Below the pieces are notes generated by a model, which was not told the DNA's origin, did not search any database, and saw only the letters and a program-made list of their open reading frames with translations. The position numbers and the translations under genes were made by a program. This document shows, one piece after another, positions 26,795-33,986 of a stretch of 64,000 nucleotides of DNA (positions are counted from its first letter, which is position 1; every line of letters starts with the position of its first letter). Where the stretch lies: the NCBI GenBank assembly GCA_031292015.1, contig JARLHY010000052.1:1-64000 (forward strand). Direction: 5' to 3'. This DNA comes from Negativicutes bacterium (GTDB lineage Bacteria > Bacillota_C > Negativicutes > Sporomusales_B > JARLHX01).

Positions 26795-27169
26795 TTGAAG
26801 GCTTTGGGTCGTCATATCCTGGCAGAGCTCTACGGCTGCGATGCTGCCATTCTGAACGACATCTCCCAGATCGAAAGATTCATGGTGGACGCCGCTTTGG
26901 CCGCCGGGGCCGAGGTGCGGGAAGTGGTCTTTCATAAATTCAGCCCCCAGGGAGTCAGCGGCGTCGTGGTTATCTCCGAATCCCACCTGGCGATTCATAC
27001 CTGGCCGGAACTGTCCTTCGCCGCCGCTGACGTCTTTACCTGCGGCGACAGGGTCGATCCGTGGAAAGCCTGCCGCTGTCTCGCCGAAAAGCTGAGGACC
27101 ACCCGGCTGGACGCCACAGAAGTCCAGCGCGGCGATATCAACAGGCTGTTGGCCGAGAAAGTTTCATAA
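26795..27169 (+). CDS. speD: S-adenosylmethionine decarboxylase proenzyme
   Basis: The frame is open from 26594, but family length and alignment place the start at TTG 26795 (MKALGRHILAELYGC), 11 bases after TAAGGAGG; TTG at 26786 is the alternative. With this start the self-cleavage site SESH falls at Ser63, the position known for short prokaryotic enzymes such as that of Thermotoga. Ser63 becomes the pyruvoyl cofactor; His and Cys residues in EVVFHKFSPQGVSG and FTCGDRVDPWKA complete the active site. The product decarboxylates SAM to supply aminopropyl groups for spermidine. No speE lies adjacent. Confidence 0.9.
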   Translation: MKALGRHILAELYGCDAAILNDISQIERFMVDAALAAGAEVREVVFHKFSPQGVSGVVVISESHLAIHTWPELSFAAADVFTCGDRVDPWKACRCLAEKLRTTRLDATEVQRGDINRLLAEKVS

Positions 27170-27265
27170 GGGGGCTAACTATAATTTCTCGTATGGAAGA
27201 TGAGTTGCTGCCAAGCAAGATTCCTGCGGCTGGAGCGCTGGCCCGGGAATATTTTTTTCCGCCTT

Positions 27266-27294
27266 TTGACAACCCTACACCCTGACCATATAAT
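27266..27294 (+). promoter_or_regulatory. sigma-A promoter of the M42-ndk operon
   Basis: TTGACA (27266-27271), a 17-base spacer and TATAAT (27289-27294): consensus at both boxes. Confidence 0.93.
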
Positions 27295-27360
27295 GGAAGG
27301 TGGAATAGCCTCCAATGCTTCGCCGCAAACTAACTGCACTCACAAATAGGAGGAATGGCA

Positions 27361-28434
27361 ATGGACAAAACCCTTGATTGGCTTAAACAGATCAGTGAAG
27401 TACCGGGCGTCTCCGGCTACGAACAAAGGGTCAAGGCGATGCTGACCCTGCGGCTCGGCAACCTGACCGAAGTGTCGGGTGACAGAATCGGCAGCGTCAT
27501 TTTCAAGAAAAAAGGCACCGCCGAATCGCCCCGGATTATGCTGGCCAGCCATATGGACGAAATCGGCTTCATGGTCAAACATATCACCAAGGAAGGCTTC
27601 CTGAAGTTCACGACCCTTGGCGGCTGGTGGGAACAGGTCATGCTGGGCCAGCGGGTCACCGTCATGACCGCCAAAGGCGACCTGCCCGGGGTGATCGGCA
27701 GCAAACCGCCCCATGTTCTGTCTGCTGAGGAACGGAAGAAAATGGTCCAGAAGAAAGAGATGTATATCGATGTCGGGGCCATGGATGACAAGGACGCCAA
27801 AGAGAACCTGGGCATCAAGCCAGGCGACCCGGTGGTGCCGTACAGCACCTTTACCCAGATGGCCAACAGCAAGATGCTGATGGGCAAAGCCTGGGACAAC
27901 CGGATCGGCTGCGCCATCATGGCTGAAGTGATCGAAACCCTCAGCCGGGAAGCTCATCCTAACACCGTTTTTGGCGTGGGAACCGTCCAGGAGGAGGTCG
28001 GCCTGCGCGGGGCCAAGACCAGCGCCAGCGTCATCGACCCTCATTTTGCTTTCGCCATCGATACCTGTGTGGCTGGCGACACCCCCGGGGTCAGCGACGA
28101 CCAGGCCGCCAGCAAGCTTGGTAAAGGCGTTGCCATCTCCATTTATGACGCCAGTCTCATTCCTTACCCCCGGTTGCGCGATTTCGCCATCGAAACCGCT
28201 GAGCAGGGCAAGATACCTTATCAGCTGGAATTCACCGAAGGCGGCGGCACTGACGCTGGCAGGATCCATATTCACGGCCAGGGTGTCCCCAGTCTTGTTG
28301 TGAGCATTCCGACCCGCTACATCCACAGCCACAGCGGCATCATTCACCGGGATGACTACGACTCCGCGGTGCGGCTTCTTGTCGCCATCCTGAAAAAACT
28401 CGACCAGCAAAAAATGCAGGAATTGCTTTCATGA
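27361..28434 (+). CDS. M42-family metallo-aminopeptidase
   Basis: ATG at 27361 is preferred, since ATG at 27355 abuts the AGGAGG. The 357-residue enzyme has the M42 layout: EVPGVSGYEQRV start, metal ligand His in ASHMDEIGFMV, Asp in GKAWDNRIGC, the catalytic Glu pair in VQEEVGLRGAKTSA, Asp in FAIDTCVAGDTPG and the last His in THIHSHSG-like RYIHSHSGIIH. Members form dodecameric tetrahedral cytosolic peptidases that trim peptides. The gene is first behind a perfect promoter, and its stop overlaps the next start by four bases (ATGA). Confidence 0.93.
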   Translation: MDKTLDWLKQISEVPGVSGYEQRVKAMLTLRLGNLTEVSGDRIGSVIFKKKGTAESPRIMLASHMDEIGFMVKHITKEGFLKFTTLGGWWEQVMLGQRVTVMTAKGDLPGVIGSKPPHVLSAEERKKMVQKKEMYIDVGAMDDKDAKENLGIKPGDPVVPYSTFTQMANSKMLMGKAWDNRIGCAIMAEVIETLSREAHPNTVFGVGTVQEEVGLRGAKTSASVIDPHFAFAIDTCVAGDTPGVSDDQAASKLGKGVAISIYDASLIPYPRLRDFAIETAEQGKIPYQLEFTEGGGTDAGRIHIHGQGVPSLVVSIPTRYIHSHSGIIHRDDYDSAVRLLVAILKKLDQQKMQELLS

Positions 28435-28970
28435 TTCCCGGCAGACAGCTCCCCTACAAAGGCAGGGCGCCGCAGCTGGGCGAAGCGGTATTTCTGGCCG
28501 AAGGGTGCCTGATCATCGGCAGCGTGGACCTGGGAAGCGGCAGCAGCGTCTGGTTCAACACCGTAATCCGCGGTGACGAAAATACCATCAAGATCGGCGC
28601 TTACACCAACATCCAGGAAGGCTGTATAATCCACGTCCAGCCTGAACACTATCCGGTAGTCATCGGCGACTATGTGACTGTCGGCCATAACGCTGTTATT
28701 CACGGCTGCACCATCGCCGACAACTGTCTGGTCGGGATGGGGGCCATCGTGATGAATGGCGCCCGCATCGGTGCCAACTGCATCCTTGGTGCCGGTACGC
28801 TGATCCCCGAAAACAGAGTCGTTCCCGCTAATTCCCTTGTTGCCGGGTCGCCGGGCAGGGTTCTGCGGGCCGTCACCCCCGAGCAGATCGAAATGATCCG
28901 GCGCTCAGCTGTGCACTACCACGAACTTGCGATGAGCTATCCTTCAGCAAACGAACGGGAGGGGACTTAA
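28431..28970 (+). CDS. gamma-carbonic-anhydrase-like hexapeptide protein
   Basis: ATG at 28431 overlaps the preceding stop, indicating translational coupling. The 179-residue protein is a left-handed beta-helix with repeated [LIV]-G-x-x-x-x units. The three zinc-binding His of gamma-class carbonic anhydrases appear in GCIIHVQP and VGHNAVIHGCTI. Most single-domain homologues (YrdA/PaaY type) are annotated as carbonic anhydrase or acyltransferase family; enzymatic activity varies, so I keep a family call. It precedes ndk by no gap. Confidence 0.88.
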   Translation: MIPGRQLPYKGRAPQLGEAVFLAEGCLIIGSVDLGSGSSVWFNTVIRGDENTIKIGAYTNIQEGCIIHVQPEHYPVVIGDYVTVGHNAVIHGCTIADNCLVGMGAIVMNGARIGANCILGAGTLIPENRVVPANSLVAGSPGRVLRAVTPEQIEMIRRSAVHYHELAMSYPSANEREGT

Positions 28971-29387
28971 ATGGAAAAATCACTGGTACTGGTCAAACCC
29001 GACGGAGTGGCCAAAGGACTTACCGGCGAGATTTTAACCCGACTGGAACGGCGGGGCCTGAAAATCCGCGCCCTTAAGCTGATTCGCCTGCCGCGCGGTC
29101 AGGCCGAAACTCACTACGGGGAACATCGCGGCAAACCCTTTTTCGACGGCCTGGTGGATTTCATCACCTCAGGCCCGCTGGTTGCCATGGTCGTGCAAGG
29201 CGAAAACGCCGTCCGGGTCATCCGGACGATGATGGGGCCGACCAATCCGGCCGACGCCGCGCCCGGCACCATTCGCGGCGACTATGCCCTGAACATAGGC
29301 AACAACATCATTCACGGTTCCGACAGTCTGGAAAGCGCCGCCAGGGAGATCGCCATCTTCTTCACCCCTGACGAGATCGTCGAATAG
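28971..29387 (+). CDS. ndk: nucleoside diphosphate kinase
   Basis: ATG at 28971 follows GGGAGGGG inside the previous gene. The 138-residue enzyme has [18 protein letters not shown] at the start, the [11 protein letters not shown] loop, [20 protein letters not shown] and the active-site His in NIIHGSD. It transfers the gamma phosphate between nucleoside triphosphates and diphosphates through a phosphohistidine. Located in the middle of the M42-gCA-ndk-pduO run. Confidence 0.97.
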   Translation: MEKSLVLVKPDGVAKGLTGEILTRLERRGLKIRALKLIRLPRGQAETHYGEHRGKPFFDGLVDFITSGPLVAMVVQGENAVRVIRTMMGPTNPADAAPGTIRGDYALNIGNNIIHGSDSLESAAREIAIFFTPDEIVE

Positions 29388-29404
29388 CGGAAGGGGGATT
29401 TGAC

Positions 29405-29911
29405 ATGAAACTGTATACCAAGACCGGCGACCGGGGCGAAACCTCTCTTTATACCGGAGAGCGCGTGGCTAAAGACAGCATCAGGGTGGAAGCCTACGGC
29501 ACCATCGACGAATTCGACGCAGCCCTGGGTCTGGCGCGGGCCCTTTGCCAGAACAAGGATGTAGGCGCCGCCATCTATGAAATACAAAAACTGTTATCGG
29601 GGGCTATGGCCGCCGTAGCCAGTACCCCGGGCCAGACGCCCGGGCTCGCCGCCGACACCGTTCAGGTCGTAGAAACAATGATCGATACCTTCGACGCCCG
29701 GTTGGCTCCGCTGACCCATTTTCTCATACCCGGCGGCTTGCCCGGCGCGGCGGCCCTCGACGTAGCCCGCACGGTGGCCAGAAGGGCCGAAAGGCAGCTG
29801 TGGCGACTCTCCCGCCAGGAGAGTGTTGACGAACAGGTGCTGATCCTTGTCAACAGGCTGTCCGATCTTTGTTTTGCCCTGGCCCGGGCCGAAAATGAAT
29901 TGAAGGGGTGA
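29405..29911 (+). CDS. PduO-type cob(I)alamin adenosyltransferase
   Basis: ATG at 29405 follows GAAGGGGG. The 168-residue protein begins with the ATP-binding MKLYTKTGDRGETSLYTGER, has the conserved YGTIDEFDAALG helix and the RTVARRAERQLW helix that closes the active site, as in PduO/CobO-analogue enzymes. It makes adenosylcobalamin from cob(I)alamin and ATP, the cofactor of radical mutases and dehydratases. No cobalamin-dependent enzyme lies nearby, so it probably serves the whole cell. Confidence 0.93.
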   Translation: MKLYTKTGDRGETSLYTGERVAKDSIRVEAYGTIDEFDAALGLARALCQNKDVGAAIYEIQKLLSGAMAAVASTPGQTPGLAADTVQVVETMIDTFDARLAPLTHFLIPGGLPGAAALDVARTVARRAERQLWRLSRQESVDEQVLILVNRLSDLCFALARAENELKG

Positions 29912-29916
29912 GACCG

Positions 29917-30132
29917 GTGCCTGTCTATGAATTTGTCTGTCGCGACTGCAGTCACCACTTCAGCGAGCTCTGCCGCCTGGATTGGCAAGGTACGGTCAAG
30001 TGCCCGGCCTGCGGCGGCAGCAGCCTGTCCAAGGCCATCTCCCAATTCAGCGGTGCCGGAAGCCCGGACGGCGCAGGCAACCAAGCCGGCTGCGGTTCCT
30101 GTTCCGGAAAAAATTGCGCCGGCTGCAGGTAA
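29917..30132 (+). CDS. FmdB-family zinc ribbon protein
   Basis: GTG at 29917 follows GAAGGGGTGA, six bases after the adenosyltransferase stop. The 71-residue product starts VPVYEFVCRDCSHHF and has a second CPACGG pair, the four-Cys zinc ribbon of the FmdB regulatory protein family. A Cys-rich tail (GCGSCSGKNCAGC) is characteristic of many members. The name comes from a putative methanol dehydrogenase operon regulator, but the real role is unknown. Confidence 0.85.
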   Translation: MPVYEFVCRDCSHHFSELCRLDWQGTVKCPACGGSSLSKAISQFSGAGSPDGAGNQAGCGSCSGKNCAGCR

Positions 30133-30208
30133 TTTGCCGGCAATTACCCGCACACGGCGACTGTTCCTTACATAAATTATAAAGAGTAGGCTGTGAGGGG
30201 GCGAGCGG

Positions 30209-30289
30209 GTGAAAGGTTTGAAAATTTATCTGATGTCCATACCCAGGCCGTTGCGTAAATTAATGCGCATTTTTGTTAAAAATGAGTAA
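30209..30289 (+). CDS. possible SpoVM-like 26-residue amphipathic peptide
   Basis: GTG at 30209, 8 bases after GAGGGGG, opens a 26-codon frame (VKGLKIYLMSIPRPLRKLMR, then IFVKNE) that ends 13 bases before a terminator. The length equals that of SpoVM (26 residues), and the composition fits: basic, no acidic residue until the last position, a central Pro, and hydrophobic residues on one helix face. Sequence identity to B. subtilis SpoVM (MKFYTIKLPKFLGG) is limited to the MK start and the IxL pattern, so this is a suggestion. It would follow FmdB in the same transcript. Confidence 0.4.
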   Translation: MKGLKIYLMSIPRPLRKLMRIFVKNE

Positions 30290-30302
30290 ATCAGGTAATA
30301 AT

Positions 30303-30335
30303 AATAACCGCCTTGAATAAGGCGGTTATTAATTT
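30303..30335 (+). terminator. terminator after the FmdB/micro-ORF unit
   Basis: AATAACCGCCTT-GAAT-AAGGCGGTTATT followed by AATTT; strong stem, short U-tract. Confidence 0.75.
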
Positions 30336-30455
30336 GCTGACAAATAACCAGAAAAGCAGGAATATTCCCATTTCGCAGAGAAATCAACACAGCACCTAAC
30401 CACATTCAGCAGTATCATTGTGGCACAAGTAATATATCATCAGGAGGGACTTGCT

Positions 30456-32540
30456 TTGAAAGAGTACAAAAGCGAAAAGCTCAGAAATGTCGGTATCATC
30501 TCCCACGGAGGCGCCGGCAAAACCTCCCTGGCCGAAGCTCTGCTGTACAGCGCCGGGGCCGTCAACCGCCTTGGGAGAGTCGATGATGGCACTGCAACCA
30601 CCGATTTCGAACCAGAAGAAATCAAACGAAAAGTCACTATCAGCACTGGCTTGGCCCCCTGCGAGTGGCATGAACATAAAATCAATTTTCTCGATACCCC
30701 CGGCTATTCCGATTTCGTTGCCGACGTAAAAGGCTCCCTCCGCGCGGTTGACACGGCCCTGGTAGTCCTGTGCGCAGCATCCGGCGTCGAGGTTGAAACC
30801 GAGAAAGTTTGGAAATACGCGGCTGATCAGGAACTGCCCCGGATCGCCTTCGTCAACAAAATGGATCGTGAAAATGCCGATTTCAACGCCGTCATCAATC
30901 AGATGAAGGAAGTCTTCGGTGTCGGTATCGTGCCGATCCAGCTGCCCATCGGCGCCCAGGACAGCTTTAAAGGCGTCGTCGACCTTGTTAAAATGAAAGC
31001 ACTGATCCCTGCCAACGCTCAGGGAACACAATATAATGAAAGCGAAATCCCTGCCGACATGGCCGACGAGGCTGCCTTGGCCCGCCTGGCTATCATCGAG
31101 GCCGCGGCGGAAACCAACGACGATCTGCTGACCAAGTATCTTGAGGGCGAGGAACTCACTGATGAAGAGGTCCGCACCGGCCTGGTGGCCGGGGTTGCCC
31201 AGGCCAGATTCTGCCCGGTACTCTGCGGCTCGGCTCAAAAGAACATCGGCACCCAGCAACTGCTCGACGCGGTGACCGCCCTGGTGCCGTCTCCTGACTC
31301 CAGGATCGCCAAAGGTCTTAATCCGGTGAACAAGGAGCCTGTGGAAAGAAAAGTCACCGATCCGTTTTCGGCTCTGGTGTTCAAAACCACGGCCGACCCC
31401 TTTGTCGGCCGCCTGAGCTATGTCCGGGTCTTCTCCGGACAGCTCAAACCGGATTCCACCGTGTACAACGTTTCCCGCGAGAAGTCGGAACGGCTTGGCA
31501 ACATTTTCACCCTCCGCGGCAAACAGCAGGATATGCTGACCGTCGCCAACGCCGGCGACATCGTCGTGATACCGAAACTTCAGGAAACCAAAACCGGCGA
31601 TACCCTTGCCGAAAAAGACAAACCTGTCGTTTACCCGCCTATCAGCTATCCCAAGCCGATGTTCACCATGTCGGTGGAAGCCAAAAACAAGGGCGATGAA
31701 GACAAAATAGGCACAGCCCTCAACCGGATGGCGGATGAGGATCCGACCTTTACCCTGGAAAAGAACACCGAAACGCATCAGAACCTAGTCAATGGTCTCA
31801 GTGACATGCACCTCGACGTTATCGCCGAAAGAATGAAACGTAAATTCGGCGTGGACGTCAAGCTGAGCGATCCTAAGCTGCCGTACCGCGAAACCATCCG
31901 GGCCGGCACAAAGGTCGAATACAAACACAAAAAACAAAGCGGCGGACACGGCCAATATGGCCATGTCTGGCTCCAGATGGACCCGTTGCCCACCGGTAGC
32001 GGCTTCGAATTCATCGAGACTATCTTCGGCGGCTCTGTTCCCCGCCAGTATTTCCCGGCGGTGGAAAAAGGGGTCCGGGATGCCCTTGCCAGCGGCGTGT
32101 TGGCCGGCTACCCGGTTACCGACGTCAAGGTTAACCTTGTGGACGGCTCGTATCATGACGTCGATTCGTCGGAAATGGCCTTTAAGATCGCCTCCTCAGG
32201 CGCCTTCAAAAAAGGAGCCCTCCAGGCCAAACCGATACTCCTTGAACCGGTCTGCCTGTTGGAAGTCACCGTTCCCGAAGCCAGCATGGGCGACATCATC
32301 GGCGACTTCAACAGCCGGCGCGGCCGGATCCTCGGCATGGAGCCCATCGGCGGCGGCCTCGGCGTCGTCAAAGCCCAGGCACCTCTGGCCGAAGTCTTCC
32401 GCTACTCCGTCGACCTGCGGTCCATGACCCAGGGCCGCGGTTCCTTCGACATGGTCTTCGACCACTACGAGGAAGTCCCTCAGCGGATCGCCGACCAGAT
32501 CATCGCGGCCGCGAAAAAGGACAAAGAGGAAGAAGAATAA
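30456..32540 (+). CDS. elongation factor G paralogue (EF-G2 type)
   Basis: TTG at 30456 lies seven bases after AGGAGGG; a GTG at 30420 is upstream of that site. The 694-residue protein has the full EF-G plan: GTPase domain with P-loop HGGAGKTS (17-24), DTPGYSDF, NKMD, then domains II-V ending in the DMVFDHYEEVP region. The P-loop and switch I (TTDFEPEEIKRKVTIS) differ from canonical EF-G, which has AHIDAGKTT and RGITI. This matches the second EF-G type found in many bacteria beside the rpsL-rpsG-fusA operon. A role in translocation or ribosome recycling under special conditions is plausible but unproven. Confidence 0.9.
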   Translation: MKEYKSEKLRNVGIISHGGAGKTSLAEALLYSAGAVNRLGRVDDGTATTDFEPEEIKRKVTISTGLAPCEWHEHKINFLDTPGYSDFVADVKGSLRAVDTALVVLCAASGVEVETEKVWKYAADQELPRIAFVNKMDRENADFNAVINQMKEVFGVGIVPIQLPIGAQDSFKGVVDLVKMKALIPANAQGTQYNESEIPADMADEAALARLAIIEAAAETNDDLLTKYLEGEELTDEEVRTGLVAGVAQARFCPVLCGSAQKNIGTQQLLDAVTALVPSPDSRIAKGLNPVNKEPVERKVTDPFSALVFKTTADPFVGRLSYVRVFSGQLKPDSTVYNVSREKSERLGNIFTLRGKQQDMLTVANAGDIVVIPKLQETKTGDTLAEKDKPVVYPPISYPKPMFTMSVEAKNKGDEDKIGTALNRMADEDPTFTLEKNTETHQNLVNGLSDMHLDVIAERMKRKFGVDVKLSDPKLPYRETIRAGTKVEYKHKKQSGGHGQYGHVWLQMDPLPTGSGFEFIETIFGGSVPRQYFPAVEKGVRDALASGVLAGYPVTDVKVNLVDGSYHDVDSSEMAFKIASSGAFKKGALQAKPILLEPVCLLEVTVPEASMGDIIGDFNSRRGRILGMEPIGGGLGVVKAQAPLAEVFRYSVDLRSMTQGRGSFDMVFDHYEEVPQRIADQIIAAAKKDKEEEE

Positions 32541-32550
32541 GAACGACGAA

Positions 32551-32578
32551 AAAGCCGGAGAGCAATCTCCGGCTTTTC
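32551..32578 (+). terminator. terminator of the EF-G paralogue gene
   Basis: AAGCCGGAGA-GCAA-TCTCCGGCTT followed by TTCT. Confidence 0.88.
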
Positions 32579-32586
32579 TATAAGCT

Positions 32587-32612
32587 AAAACGCCGCCGGT
32601 CATCCGGCGGCG
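32587..32612 (-). terminator. terminator of tRNA-Gln
   Basis: Read on the minus strand, CGCCGCCGG-ATGA-CCGGCGGCG is followed by TTTTAGC, just after the tRNA 3' end. Confidence 0.8.
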
Positions 32613-32622
32613 AAAAATTTAC

Positions 32623-32698
32623 TGGCTGGGGCGGCTGGACTCGAACCAACGCGTGCGGGAGTCAAAGTCCCGTGCCTTACCAACTTGGCTACGCCCCA
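32623..32698 (-). tRNA. tRNA-Gln (TTG)
   Basis: On the minus strand: acceptor TGGGGCG/CGCCCCA, anticodon arm CGGGA-CTTTGAC-TCCCG with anticodon TTG, T-arm GGTTCGAGTCC, encoded CCA. Confidence 0.95.
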
Positions 32699-32898
32699 AT
32701 ACTGCTTTCACCCTCAGTCTATCATAACGCCCGACATAAAAGAAGATGCTCGAACCTACCTTGTGCAGAACGAATCCGGATTATTCCTGGTAAATTTGTG
32801 TTGAGACAAAGATAATTGCAGCAAGAGGATAAAAAAAACTGGCAAAATATTATATTTCTTCTGAAGTTAATAACGTTGTTATATTGCTCGGATAAATA

Positions 32899-32926
32899 AA
32901 AAAAACCTCAAAAAAGAGGTTTTTTT
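32899..32926. terminator. bidirectional terminator beside tRNA-Pro
   Basis: AAAAAACCTC-AAAAAA-GAGGTTTTTTT; five bases beyond the 3' end of the minus-strand tRNA-Pro. Confidence 0.85.
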
Positions 32927-32930
32927 CAAC

Positions 32931-33007
32931 TGGTCGGGGTGACAGGACTTGAACCTGCGACCTTTCGGTCCCGAACCGAACGCGCTACCAAACTGCGCTA
33001 CACCCCG
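32931..33007 (-). tRNA. tRNA-Pro (CGG)
   Basis: On the minus strand: acceptor CGGGGTG/CACCCCG, anticodon arm TTCGG-TTCGGGA-CCGAA with anticodon CGG, T-arm GGTTCAAGTCC and encoded CCA. Confidence 0.95.
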
Positions 33008-33172
33008 GCGTTCACAGTTTCTAAGTATACACAACAGTCGTTAAAATGTCAACATAATAACCGGAAAACCAGCGATTTGGAAATAAATAATATTTCTGGG
33101 ACATGGGACACAGGAATCAGGGATTTTTTGGCGAATAAAAACAAAAAAAGAAAATAGCAAAGGGGGTCTGGC

Positions 33173-33868
33173 ATGCGAAAAGGAATACTCATTGTGGTTA
33201 GCCTTTGCGTCGTGCTTTTTTATTCGGCCGCGGCGAACGCCGCCACCCAGAATGGTCTGATCAAACAGGGTGCGACAGGAACCGAGGTCTATACGCTGCA
33301 GCAAAAGCTGCAAGAATACGGTTACTACCAGGATGCCCCTGACGGCATCTTCGGTTCTGATACAAAAGAGGCTGTGATCAGTTTCCAGATCGACGCCGGA
33401 ATTCCGGCCGACGGTGTGGTCGGCGCAGCAACCATGAGGGCTCTGAGTCAGTTCAAGCCAGGCAGCTTTATCGCCAGCCGGGGCCAGAGCGAGCCCCGCA
33501 AAGCCCAGCAGTTGGTTGCCTTTGCCAAACAGTTTCTCGGTGTTCCCTATGTTTGGGCCGGGCGTTCACCGTCCGGATTTGACTGTTCGGGTTTTATCTC
33601 CTATGTGTACGATCATTTCGGCGTTTCCCTGCCCCGGATGGCTGATGAACAATTTGGCATCGGCATAACGGTCAGCCGCCGCGACCTGCAGCTGGGTGAC
33701 CTGGTCTTTTTCAGCACCTACGAGCCAGGACCGTCCCATGTCGGAATCTACATAGGCAGCGGCCAGTTCATCCACGCCAGTTCCGGCGCCAACGAGGTCA
33801 CCGTGACCCCGTTGATCAAAGACTACTATGCGGAACGTTATCTGGGCGCCCGCCGCGTCTTGCGGTAA
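33173..33868 (+). CDS. secreted NlpC/P60 peptidoglycan endopeptidase with PG-binding domain
   Basis: ATG at 33173 follows AAGGGGG. The 231-residue protein has a signal peptide (to about residue 24), one peptidoglycan-binding type 1 domain (LQQKLQEYGYYQDAPDGIFG, then AVISFQIDAGIPADGVVG; about 30-90) and a C-terminal NlpC/P60 cysteine peptidase. Catalytic residues: Cys138 in FDCSGFISYV, His189 in PSHVGIYIG and His201 in FIHASS. It cleaves peptide stems of the cell wall. Related two-domain enzymes are used in growth or spore cortex remodelling; no promoter signal indicates which. The gene stands alone. Confidence 0.93.
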   Translation: MRKGILIVVSLCVVLFYSAAANAATQNGLIKQGATGTEVYTLQQKLQEYGYYQDAPDGIFGSDTKEAVISFQIDAGIPADGVVGAATMRALSQFKPGSFIASRGQSEPRKAQQLVAFAKQFLGVPYVWAGRSPSGFDCSGFISYVYDHFGVSLPRMADEQFGIGITVSRRDLQLGDLVFFSTYEPGPSHVGIYIGSGQFIHASSGANEVTVTPLIKDYYAERYLGARRVLR

Positions 33869-33986
33869 CATCCTTACCGGATATACTTTCAGGCCGTTTC
33901 AGTAGTTCAACCTCAGCACCCTTGCGGGCGCGGGCCGTTGAATTGGGGAACGGCCTGATTTCGTCCCTCCAGTCAGTCAGAACGCT

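Larger units (their letters stand above)
30133..30455. other. intergenic stretch with a micro-ORF and terminator
   Basis: Contains only the possible 26-residue ORF at 30209-30289 and the hairpin at 30303-30335. The remaining 120 bases before the EF-G gene hold its ribosome binding site at 30442-30448 and no clear promoter. Confidence 0.6.

Noticed and set aside
27193..27285. 30-codon ORF (MEDELLPSKIPAAG and on) after speD
   Set aside because: No good ribosome binding site, and it overlaps the -35 box of the next promoter. Possible but unsupported.
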